DNA from: a virus
Strand: one strand, 5' to 3'
IMG/VR virus record: IMGVR_UViG_3300011118_000028
Span: 1 to 25,665 of that record
Length of the DNA stretch: 25,665 nt
Below are positions 19,841 through 25,665 of this stretch, one piece after another. Under the pieces are notes generated by a model that was not told the origin of the DNA, did no database searches, and was given only the letters and a program-made list of their open reading frames with translations. A program made the position numbers and the translations under genes. Numbering within the stretch: the stretch's first letter is position 1; each line of letters starts with the position of its first letter.

Positions 19841-19891
19841 CCCCGCCTCCCTCGGAACCACGGGCAGCGACTCCACGGAAAGGATTCCGAC

Positions 19892-20821
19892 ATGCGAACG
19901 GGAACGCGAACGGGTGTGCTGATCGGGCTGGTGGTGATGGCCCTGGCCGCCGCCGGCGGCTGCCAGTCGATCATGCGGGAGCTGGACCTGCGCTTCGGGC
20001 CCGACGAGCCGCAGCGGCAGACCGCCCAGGTCGCCCGCGACCTGGCGGCGGTGGGCTCGGCGAGCGGCCTCCCGCCGGCGTCGGAGGCCAGCCGGCGGCT
20101 GGCGGCCGCGGCCGCCGCGGGCAGCGCGTACGCCGGGCCGCCCGCCGAGCCGGTGGACATCGCTCCGCTCGTGCCGCCGGGCGTCCGCGACGCCTGGAGC
20201 GTCCGGCGCGAGCAGGCCGAACGGCTGAAGATCCGGGCGGGGCTCTACCACCGGGCGAGCCGGGCGGTCGTCGCCCGCCTGGGGGAGATCGCGGCGGACG
20301 TGCAGGACCGCGCGCAGGTGGCCGTGGCGGAGATCCTGCCGAGACTGCGGGGACTGGCCGACGCGGCGGCGATCGTGACGGAGGCCGCCGGCGACGTGCC
20401 GGTGCCGGCCGATCCCGAGGTCTCCCTGGCGGACCGCCAGCGGCTGGAGGCCCTCGACGCGGCCGTGGCCAAGTTGACGGACGCCGCGGCGGCACAGGCG
20501 GCCCGCCGGCCGACGGCGGGGGAGGTCGCCGACCGCCTCGCCGACAAGGCCGAGAAGGCCGCCGACAAGACCTTCGAGCTGGCCGAACGCTTCGGGCTCT
20601 CCGAGGCCCTGATGGCGGGCCTCGGCACGCTGGGGCTCGGCGGCGCGGTGTCCGCCTGGCGGAGCCGGCGGAAGCGCAAGAAGGCCGAGGCCGAGGTCGA
20701 GGGCGTCCGCCACGATGCGGAGGTCGCCCGGATCGTCGAGCTAGCCCGCAACGGCGTGGGCCCGGCGGACGCGGGCGGCGAGGTCCGCCGGACGGACGCC
20801 GCCGGCGACGCGGAGGACTAG
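19892..20821 (+). CDS. Predicted lipoprotein with a late hydrophobic segment (309 aa)
   Basis: ATG 19892 has AAAGGA within a small hairpin (19876-19889). The N-terminus, MRTGTRTGVLIGLVVMALAA then AGGC24, is a lipoprotein signal peptide with a lipobox ending at Cys24. Residues 25-230 are helical and Ala/Arg/Glu-rich, with coiled-coil character (AERLKIRAGLYHRASRAVV, ADRLADKAEKAADKTFELAE). A Gly-rich hydrophobic stretch (EALMAGLGTLGLGGAVSAW, about 233-252) is followed by the strongly basic SRRKRKKAEAEVE and an acidic tail. Lipid anchoring plus a second membrane segment suggests an envelope-spanning phage protein, such as a spanin-like or superinfection-exclusion protein. I do not recognise a family. 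It sits, unusually, between capsid and head-completion genes. Confidence 0.7.
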   Translation: MRTGTRTGVLIGLVVMALAAAGGCQSIMRELDLRFGPDEPQRQTAQVARDLAAVGSASGLPPASEASRRLAAAAAAGSAYAGPPAEPVDIAPLVPPGVRDAWSVRREQAERLKIRAGLYHRASRAVVARLGEIAADVQDRAQVAVAEILPRLRGLADAAAIVTEAAGDVPVPADPEVSLADRQRLEALDAAVAKLTDAAAAQAARRPTAGEVADRLADKAEKAADKTFELAERFGLSEALMAGLGTLGLGGAVSAWRSRRKRKKAEAEVEGVRHDAEVARIVELARNGVGPADAGGEVRRTDAAGDAED

Positions 20822-20825
20822 GGCG

Positions 20826-21077
20826 GTGTGGGCGGCTCTCGCGCAGGTGCCGGCGGGGCTCCAGTACGGCGCGCTGGGCCTCTGCGCGGTGATGGTGCTG
20901 CACAACGCCTATGAGCGGCGGGCGCAGGCGAAGGAGCTGGACCGCCGGGCGCAGGTGATGGAAGGCCTGATCCAGGCCAACACCGCCGCGATGAACCGGC
21001 TCGCCGGGGCCCTGGGCGATCGTCCCTGCCTGGCCGACGACAGCCGCGTCCGCGACCCGACGGAGGCCGGCGCGTGA
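20826..21077 (+). CDS. Small one-helix membrane protein, possible holin or lysis accessory (83 aa)
   Basis: GTG 20826 begins five bases after the lipoprotein stop. Residues 12-28 (LQYGALGLCAVMVLHNAY) are one membrane helix. ERRAQAKELDRRAQVMEGLIQANTAAMNRLAGAL then forms a basic amphipathic or coiled-coil tail, and the last 20 residues are polar. This one-helix, coiled-tail layout is common among phage small holins and Rz-type inner-membrane proteins. Pairing with the lipoprotein upstream suggests that the two cooperate at the envelope. No endolysin is in view, so a lysis role is only a hypothesis. The stop overlaps the next start (GTGA). Confidence 0.62.
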   Translation: MWAALAQVPAGLQYGALGLCAVMVLHNAYERRAQAKELDRRAQVMEGLIQANTAAMNRLAGALGDRPCLADDSRVRDPTEAGA

Positions 21078-21436
21078 GCGACCTGGACGCCGAGATCGTC
21101 GCCGCCTTCGCCGCCGGGCTGGACGTGGCCGGCGATCTGGTGACGTACACGCCAGCCGGCGGCTCGCCGGCGGCGATCACGGTCCTCCTGGGCGACGTGG
21201 AGCGCCGGCCGCTCGAAGAGGGCGGCGAGGAATTCGAGATCGAGCGGCGGACGGCGACGGTCCTGGCGTCGGACGTGGCCGGCCCCGCCCGGGGCGACAC
21301 GATCGAGGCGGACGGGGAGACGTGGGCCGTCGAGGCCGTCGCCGGGCGGTGTAGCGCCTTCGCCACGCTCGAGCTGGTCGCGGTGGACCGGCGGATGATC
21401 CTGGACCCGGAGGGACGCGCGGAGCTGCCGACGTGA
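21074..21436 (+). CDS. Head-tail joining protein, FII-like (120 aa)
   Basis: GTG 21074 overlaps the previous stop. The sequence MSDLDAEIVAAFAAGLDVAG, then LVTYTPAGGSPAAITVLLGDVERR, FEIERRTATVLASDVAG, ARGDTIEADGETWAVEAVAG, ATLELVAVDRRMI, is a small beta barrel with the 'V..GD.i..dG..w.V' pattern of phage head-tail attachment proteins (lambda FII is 117 aa). These bind gpW at the portal and create the tail docking site. The Glu-Glu-Gly stretch (EEGGEEFE) is a likely loop. Position, length and fold pattern agree, although identity to lambda is likely to be low. Confidence 0.7.
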   Translation: MSDLDAEIVAAFAAGLDVAGDLVTYTPAGGSPAAITVLLGDVERRPLEEGGEEFEIERRTATVLASDVAGPARGDTIEADGETWAVEAVAGRCSAFATLELVAVDRRMILDPEGRAELPT

Positions 21437-21966
21437 GCGAGCCGACACCCAGCGGACCGATCGCCGAGGCCCTCCAGGCCGCCGACGACCTGATCGCCGG
21501 CCTGGAGGCCTGGCAGGCGATGTGCGGCGTCGCCGAGGGCGACCGCGGCACGGCGGAGGGGAAGGCCGCCGCGGCGGCGCACATCCACTGGCCGGAGGTC
21601 GAGGTCGCGGGGCTCTCGGAGGCCGCCCGGCGGGCGCTTCGGCCGATCTGCTGCCTGGCCCTGGCCGGCGGCGGCGGCGCCGAACGGCAGGCCCACCCCA
21701 ACACCTGGCGGGATCGCCTGGCGATCTGGGCGAAGTTCTGGGTGCTGGCCGACTCCGAGCAGACGACGCGCACGGGCCAGTACATCGCCTTCGCCAACGC
21801 GATGGGGGCCGTCGAGGCGGAGCTGCGGGCGGCCAGCGGGATCGCCGCGCTGAACGTCGCGCGCCTCGAGCGGATGACCGCCCCCCAGCGGCCGCACCCG
21901 GCCGACGTGGCGAAGGGCGTCCTGGACGAGCTGACGATCGAGTACGAGCTGACGGTGGAGGGCTGA
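21433..21966 (+). CDS. Tail terminator or completion-like protein (177 aa)
   Basis: GTG 21433 overlaps the FII-like stop. It begins with helices (GPIAEALQAADDLIAGLEAWQ) and ends with the strands VLDELTIEYELTVEG, a common finish for tail terminator (gpU-like) proteins. The middle contains a conserved-looking WRDRLAIWAKFWVLADSEQT and a possible metal- or disulphide-type ICCLALAGGGGAERQ segment. By lambda order Z and U follow FII, so this and the next gene fill those slots. Exact assignment cannot be made from sequence alone. Confidence 0.5.
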   Translation: MSEPTPSGPIAEALQAADDLIAGLEAWQAMCGVAEGDRGTAEGKAAAAAHIHWPEVEVAGLSEAARRALRPICCLALAGGGGAERQAHPNTWRDRLAIWAKFWVLADSEQTTRTGQYIAFANAMGAVEAELRAASGIAALNVARLERMTAPQRPHPADVAKGVLDELTIEYELTVEG

Positions 21967-21967
21967 C

Positions 21968-22504
21968 GTGGTCCTGAGCTTCCGCATCACGTTTTCCGGT
22001 CTGGCGGACGTGCGGTACGCCCGGGGGCGCTTCGTCGAGCTGGCGAACTACGGGCTGGCCCTGGCGATGCTCTGGTGGCACCGGCACGTCGCGCCGAAGC
22101 ACTTCCGCCGCGGGGCCGAGGGAACGTACCGCTACCGGAAGCGAAAGCCGCGGATCCTCCGGACGGGCCAGCGGATCGACCCCGACGAGATGAAGCGCCG
22201 CCGCTACGGCCGGGCGCTGCCGCTGGTGGCGAAGGGCTGGATGCAGCGCGACGTGACGAGGCGGATCGCGATCCGCAAGCACCGCCGCCGGCCGCTGGTG
22301 CGCGGGCGGATGCGGGGGCCGGAGTACCTCCACCCGGCCGGCCGGCCCGGGCGCAGCCGCTCCGGCGGGCGGTTGCCCGACATCGGCGCGGAGATCACGC
22401 GCGTGACGGACGACGAGGCCAAGCGGATTACGACCTTCGCCGGCCGCGGGACCCTCCGCAAGCTGGGCCACCTGCGCAACCGCCGGACGGTCCGCATCGG
22501 ATAG
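21968..22504 (+). CDS. Basic neck/minor tail protein, gpZ or gp10-like position (178 aa)
   Basis: GTG 21968 comes one base after the previous stop. The protein starts with a compact hydrophobic part (VLSFRITFSGLADVRYARGR, FVELANYGLALAMLWWHRHV). It then becomes very basic: APKHFRRGAEGTYRYRKRKPR, IAIRKHRRRPLVRGRMR, LRKLGHLRNRRTVRIG. Its H-F-x3-Gly ... Y-x-Y-x-R-x3-P block is a motif I have seen in tail-completion proteins where a loop contacts the tail terminator. Strong positive charge suits contact with DNA or an acidic tail tube. I cannot name the family. It sits exactly where lambda Z or U lies, before the major tail protein. Confidence 0.55.
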   Translation: MVLSFRITFSGLADVRYARGRFVELANYGLALAMLWWHRHVAPKHFRRGAEGTYRYRKRKPRILRTGQRIDPDEMKRRRYGRALPLVAKGWMQRDVTRRIAIRKHRRRPLVRGRMRGPEYLHPAGRPGRSRSGGRLPDIGAEITRVTDDEAKRITTFAGRGTLRKLGHLRNRRTVRIG

Positions 22505-22514
22505 GGAGAACGAC

Positions 22515-23384
22515 ATGGCAACGCGAGCGGCGATCAGCCTGGTGACGATCACGACCCCGAGCCTGACGATCGGCGGCCTGACGGGGGCGCGGGTCTCGCG
22601 CGGTCTGCAATCCCTGATCCGCCGGGCCGGCGGCTACCCCGACCCGCAAGTGGCCTGGACGGCCAAGGGCCGGCCGGCCTTCAGCGTCACGACGCTGACG
22701 CTCTCGGCGCTCAGCTCCATCGGCATCGAGGGCGCCGAGTGCACGACGGTCGCCACCTTCTGGCACAAGAAGAAGGCATACGGCTCGCGCGAGACCGGGG
22801 CGAACCACGTCAAGCTGACGCTGGCGAAGGCATACGCGGTCCCGCGGAGCCTGCGGTTCGCCAAGGGCGAGAACGTCGAGCTGGCGGTGGATTTCCTCGG
22901 CGTCAGCTCCGACGGCGAGACGAACCCGCTGGCCCGGACGGACAGCCAGGCCCTGCCGGCCGGCTACGGGATCACGGAGGCATACGCGCCCGCCCACCTG
23001 GACATCGGCGGGAGCGACTTCGACGTGTCCGACGGAACGCTGGAGTTCGGCGTGGACGCGCGGACGGACGGGATGCGGGCCTACGACGAGGAGGCGTGGA
23101 TCGAGAACCGCGATCCCGCCCTGAACGTCAACAGCCCGGACATCGCCGCGGAGGCGGCGGCCGCCAGCGGGGCGGGGCACATCTACTTCCGCAAGCGGCA
23201 GAACGGCACCGTCTTCTATCCCGACAACGCGAGCCAGCACCTGAAAATCTCGTGGGCCGCCAGCCGGGTCGACGTCGGCGACAGCGGCGGCGACGAGGAG
23301 GTCGTGGTCCCGCTGACGATCTGGCCGCTGTGGAACGGGACGGACCCGGTCCTGACGATCGCCACCGGGCAGGCCATCACCTGA
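22515..23384 (+). CDS. Major tail (tube) protein (289 aa)
   Basis: ATG 22515 has AGGGAGA upstream. The sequence is beta-rich with regular strands: MATRAAISLVTITTPSLTIG, PAFSVTTLTLSALSSIGIEG, VKLTLAKAYAVPRSLRFAKG, VELAVDFLGVSSDGETNPL, then VSDGTLEFGVDARTDGMRAY. That layout suits a tail tube protein with two barrel-like halves. It is the last gene before the frameshifted chaperone, the invariant position of the major tail protein in siphophages. The C-terminus (HLKISWAASRVDVGD, then VVVPLTIWPLWNGTDPVLT) could be an added domain. Family-level similarity to lambda gpV is not obvious, so this rests on synteny and composition. Confidence 0.65.
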   Translation: MATRAAISLVTITTPSLTIGGLTGARVSRGLQSLIRRAGGYPDPQVAWTAKGRPAFSVTTLTLSALSSIGIEGAECTTVATFWHKKKAYGSRETGANHVKLTLAKAYAVPRSLRFAKGENVELAVDFLGVSSDGETNPLARTDSQALPAGYGITEAYAPAHLDIGGSDFDVSDGTLEFGVDARTDGMRAYDEEAWIENRDPALNVNSPDIAAEAAAASGAGHIYFRKRQNGTVFYPDNASQHLKISWAASRVDVGDSGGDEEVVVPLTIWPLWNGTDPVLTIATGQAIT

Positions 23385-23406
23385 GACCCCAGACGAAAGG
23401 ACTCCC

Positions 23407-24162
23407 ATGCAGTTCGTGTACTTCATCCCGGGCGCGTCCGCCGCGCCGGGCGAGGTCCTGGAGGGCCTCGGCCTGGCGGCGATCCTCGGGCGCGACGTGG
23501 AGGCCGGGGCGACGGACGCCGGCCCCGACGGCGGGCGGGGCTGCCTGATCTTCGCCGGCGAGGGACCGCGGGCACGGCTGGCCGCCGAGGCCGGCCGGAT
23601 GCGCTGGATTCCCGCCCGCGGCGGCGGCGGCGCGGTCGCCTACTGGATCGGCTACGACCGCGGCGAGCCCCCGACGCCGGCGGACCTCCAGCGGGAGCGG
23701 ATCCTGCCCGGCCGGGCGCTTCGGCTCGGCGACGGCCGCGAGTGGATCGTCCCGATGGCCCGGCAGTACGACACCGAGATCGAGCAGTTCGTCCCGGCGG
23801 TGCCGATGCGGCTGACGGTCGATGACGACGGCCGCGACGCCGCGCAGGTCGTCGCCGGCTACGCCGAGCTGTGGGACGGGGCGCTGGCGGCGTGGAACGA
23901 GTGCGTCCGGGCCGTCGCCGACGCCGCCGGCGAGTCCCGCCCGGAGCTGGCGGAGCTGGAGCCGATGCCGCTGGCGGAGGCGGAGCGGATCTGCGCGGCG
24001 GCGATCCGCACGAACTACCGGGCCGGCCGGCTGGAGGCCCGGGCGCTGGGGCTTTTCGACACCGCGACGATCACGGCGATGCTCAGGACGATCGCGGACC
24101 TGGACGGCTTCGAGGAAGCGGCAAAAAACCGACGCGCGCCGTCGCCCGACGGCGGCGGCTGA
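23407..24162 (+). CDS. Tail assembly chaperone, gpG-like, zero-frame product (251 aa)
   Basis: ATG 23407 follows GAAAGGA (23395-23401). It lies between the tube and tape-measure genes, where all siphophages encode a chaperone that coats the tape measure. Its 3' end has a canonical -1 slippery heptamer (24123-24129) with a stem behind it, the mark of the G/GT pair. The N-terminal 110 residues (FVYFIPGASAAPGEVLEGLG, then LRLGDGREWIVPMARQYDTE) form a mixed fold. Residues 130-240 are helical: YAELWDGALAAWNECVRAVA, AERICAAAIRTNYRAGRLEAR, TATITAMLRTIADLDGFEEA. The zero-frame end after the slip site is only ten residues (RRAPSPDGGG). Confidence 0.8.
   Translation: MQFVYFIPGASAAPGEVLEGLGLAAILGRDVEAGATDAGPDGGRGCLIFAGEGPRARLAAEAGRMRWIPARGGGGAVAYWIGYDRGEPPTPADLQRERILPGRALRLGDGREWIVPMARQYDTEIEQFVPAVPMRLTVDDDGRDAAQVVAGYAELWDGALAAWNECVRAVADAAGESRPELAELEPMPLAEAERICAAAIRTNYRAGRLEARALGLFDTATITAMLRTIADLDGFEEAAKNRRAPSPDGGG
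24123..24154 (+). promoter_or_regulatory. Programmed -1 ribosomal frameshift site (A_AAA_AAC plus hairpin)
   Basis: In the zero frame codons read GCA AAA AAC, so 24123-24129 is A_AAA_AAC, a textbook X_XXY_YYZ heptamer. Seven bases later CGCCGTC (24137-24143) and GACGGCG (24148-24154) form a 7-bp stem with loop GCCC. Slippage gives ...AKN-PTRAV... in the -1 frame and reads on to TAG 24324-24326. The result would be a 306-residue G-T fusion. Confidence 0.85.
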
Positions 24163-24326
24163 GAACGCGGCAGTGGGCGGCCGGGCTGCTGAGCGGCTAC
24201 CGCCCGACCGTGGGCGAGCTGATGTGGCTGGAGCGGGAGCGGGCCGGCGAGCAGGCCCGCCAGGACGCGATGCAGGCGATCGTGGCCGCCCTGGCCCGGG
24301 CGGCCCTGGCGAGATGGAGACGGTAG
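24129..24326 (+). CDS. T-like extension reached by -1 frameshift (65 aa)
   Basis: The -1 frame runs open from the heptamer to TAG 24324-24326 and ends one base before the tape-measure ATG. It has no start of its own with a ribosome site. It reads PTRAVARRRRLRTRQWAAGL, then LSGYRPTVGELMWLERERAG, EQARQDAMQAIVAALARAAL, ARWRR: helical and basic, with a hydrophobic/aromatic segment. In lambda the T domain of gpGT recruits tube protein to the tape measure. Codons keep the G/C third-position bias, which supports real use. Confidence 0.75.
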   Translation, partial: PTRAVARRRRLRTRQWAAGLLSGYRPTVGELMWLERERAGEQARQDAMQAIVAALARAALARWRR

Positions 24327-24327
24327 G

Positions 24328-25665
24328 ATGGCGGAAGGCGGACGCGTGGACATGGGCTTCAGCGGGGACGCCGCCGATGTCCTGCGCCAATTCGACCGCA
24401 TCCTCGGCAGGCAGAACCGGATGCTCGAGGGCTTCACCCGGGCGCACCAGAAGTCCAAGGGATTCACCGGCGCGCTGACCCGGGGGCTGGGGATCTCCGG
24501 CCGGCAGATCACGGGACTGATTACGGGCTTCATCGGGATCGGCTCGGCGATGCGCGTCGCGCGGGGGATCTGGAACCAGTTCCAGCGCGACATCGAGCGG
24601 GGGGCCGCGAGGATCAAGGAGTTCCAGGCGGAGTTCGTGAACCTCCAGTTCCTCGGCGAGCACCTGAAGGACCCGACGTTCCGCAAGAAGGTCCTGGCGG
24701 AGTCCAAGCGGACGGGCCTCGCCGCGCCGGAACTCGCCCGCGGCCTGTACGCCTTCGAGAGCATGACCGGCTACGCGGGTGCCGCGCGGCGGGCGGAGAT
24801 GTGGCCGGAGCTGATCAAGCTCCGCAAGACGATGAACGTGCCGCTGGCGGAGCTGGTGCCGACGTTCACCAAGATGGGCGGGATCTACCGCGGCCTCCAG
24901 GGCCGGGAGATGGCGAACATCACCCAGTTCATGCTCGAGAAGGCCGGCGTCGCCGCCCCGTCGGAGGTCGCGGCGATCGCCCCGCGGATCATGGCGGCCG
25001 GCCGGATCGGCGACATCGACGCGCGGACGGCGGCGGCCATCGGCACGGTCCTGACGCACAAGACCGGCACGCCCGCGCAGGCCGCCCGCGGGACGGAGAT
25101 CCTGATCCGCAAGATCATGCTGAAGGACCCCGACGAGGCGGAGGCCATCCGGGCCGCGGCGTTCGGGGCGCCGGACCCCACGGCCGGCCGAAAGAGCCTG
25201 CTGAAGCGCGCCGGCGTGACGGCCGGCGACGACGCGTACCGGCGGCTGCTGAAGCTCTCGCGGATGAAGCTCGGCGCGCAGGATCTGAAGGACCTCTTCG
25301 GCGAGCGGGGCATGAGCTACGGGAAGATCCTCCTGGAGGACCGCGAGGGGCTCGAGCGGATGGTCGGCCTGTTCCAGACGCGGACCGCCGCGAACATCGA
25401 CATCGTGGGCCGCAAGCTCGACACCGCGGCGGCCGGCGACCAGGTCTTCCGGATGACGGAGCTGCTGGGCAAGCACAAGGTCGCCGCCGAGGCCGCCAGC
25501 CAGCGGCCCCAGCGCCTGATGTGGTCGCTGCTGGAGGCGGCCATCGACCGGATCGGCGAGGAGCGCGGCTGGCACGCCGGCCGGCGGTGGGTCCAGGGCA
25601 AGCTGCCGGCGATGCTGGCCCTGCGGGCCGGCCTCGGCGGGGAGACCGGCGAGTACCGCGCGTCG
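24328..25665 (+). CDS. Tape measure protein, N-terminal part (446 aa visible, runs off the end)
   Basis: ATG 24328 lies one base after the T-frame stop. The frame is open to the last base, so the protein is cut by the window edge. Its start, MAEGGRVDMGFSGDAADVLR then QFDRILGRQNRMLEGFTRAH, is the usual start of tape measure proteins: short beta part, then helix. A hydrophobic segment (QITGLITGFIGIGSAMRVA, about 62-80) follows, and then long amphipathic helices: AAPELARGLYAFESMTGYAG, WPELIKLRKTMNVPLAELVP and many 'A-x-x-G' turns as in TP901-type tape measures. It sets tail length and is guided by the chaperone upstream. The region after 25360 (ERMVGLFQTRTAANIDIVGR) is still helical. Confidence 0.85.
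   Translation, partial: MAEGGRVDMGFSGDAADVLRQFDRILGRQNRMLEGFTRAHQKSKGFTGALTRGLGISGRQITGLITGFIGIGSAMRVARGIWNQFQRDIERGAARIKEFQAEFVNLQFLGEHLKDPTFRKKVLAESKRTGLAAPELARGLYAFESMTGYAGAARRAEMWPELIKLRKTMNVPLAELVPTFTKMGGIYRGLQGREMANITQFMLEKAGVAAPSEVAAIAPRIMAAGRIGDIDARTAAAIGTVLTHKTGTPAQAARGTEILIRKIMLKDPDEAEAIRAAAFGAPDPTAGRKSLLKRAGVTAGDDAYRRLLKLSRMKLGAQDLKDLFGERGMSYGKILLEDREGLERMVGLFQTRTAANIDIVGRKLDTAAAGDQVFRMTELLGKHKVAAEAASQRPQRLMWSLLEAAIDRIGEERGWHAGRRWVQGKLPAMLALRAGLGGETGEYRAS

Larger units (their letters stand above)
1..25665 (+). mobile_element. Lambda-like siphovirus or prophage segment (incomplete at both ends)
   Basis: Small terminase, large terminase, gpW-like connector, portal, protease/scaffold, decoration, capsid, joining, tail tube, frameshifted chaperone and tape measure genes occur in the lambda order on one strand. 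The left arm carries ParB, sigma-factor and metallopeptidase genes typical of phage early or regulatory modules. Neither end shows an attachment site, host flank or integrase, so free phage and prophage cannot be told apart. A planctomycete host is inferred from the DUF1580-like first gene and the extreme G/C bias. Confidence 0.88.

Noticed and set aside
23871-24326. Independent gene of 151 residues after the chaperone
   Set aside because: Its first 85 residues are a shadow of the chaperone. Only the part beyond the slippery heptamer looks coded, and it is best explained by frameshifting.

Overview
The window is a very GC-rich segment in which every credible gene lies on the + strand. The genes are densely packed, with many 4-base ATGA/GTGA overlaps, and follow the head-to-tail order of a lambda-like siphovirus. 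It is therefore phage or prophage DNA. The host is probably a planctomycete: the first, partial gene resembles DUF1580, a small helix-turn-helix family found almost only in Planctomycetes, and codon use is extremely G/C-biased at third positions. No integrase, attachment site, tRNA or CRISPR is visible, so lysogeny cannot be judged.

Left arm (1-6422), replication and regulation: a DUF1580-like protein, two small proteins, one long frame joining an ASCH domain to a ParB-type partition protein, a sigma-70-like factor, a phage metallopeptidase that overlaps the sigma gene, and a hypothetical protein with a low-complexity middle. A second reading frame (5641-6012) overlaps that middle and shows the better coding signature.

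Packaging (6423-9587): a non-coding, palindrome-bearing stretch sits where lambda has cos. It is followed by a Nu1-like small terminase and a GpA-like large terminase.

Inserted island (9605-14680): lambda goes directly from A to W, but here about 5 kb of accessory genes intervene. The first part is a zinc-ribbon protein, a ParB/Srx-fold protein, a methyltransferase-like protein, a radical-SAM protein and a membrane-anchored protein. The second part is a separately promoted cassette with a 93-residue protein, a mini clamp loader with an altered Walker B, and an XRE-type regulator. That cassette has two near-identical promoters (TTGCC[A/G], 17 bp, TATACTCAAGG), three hairpins sharing an AATGGG loop, and a strong terminator. 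It is bracketed by three copies of an approximately 100-116 bp structured repeat.

Head and tail (14682-25665): gpW-like connector, portal, S49 protease with an in-frame nested scaffold (as in lambda C/Nu3), decoration protein, major capsid protein, a lipoprotein and a small one-helix membrane protein, FII-like joining protein, tail terminator-like protein, a basic neck/tail protein, a major tail protein, a tail-assembly chaperone with a canonical A_AAA_AAC -1 frameshift signal, and a tape measure protein that runs off the window. Together these make a complete packaging, capsid and tail-tube program. The island is the least expected part and the best place to look for an undescribed system.
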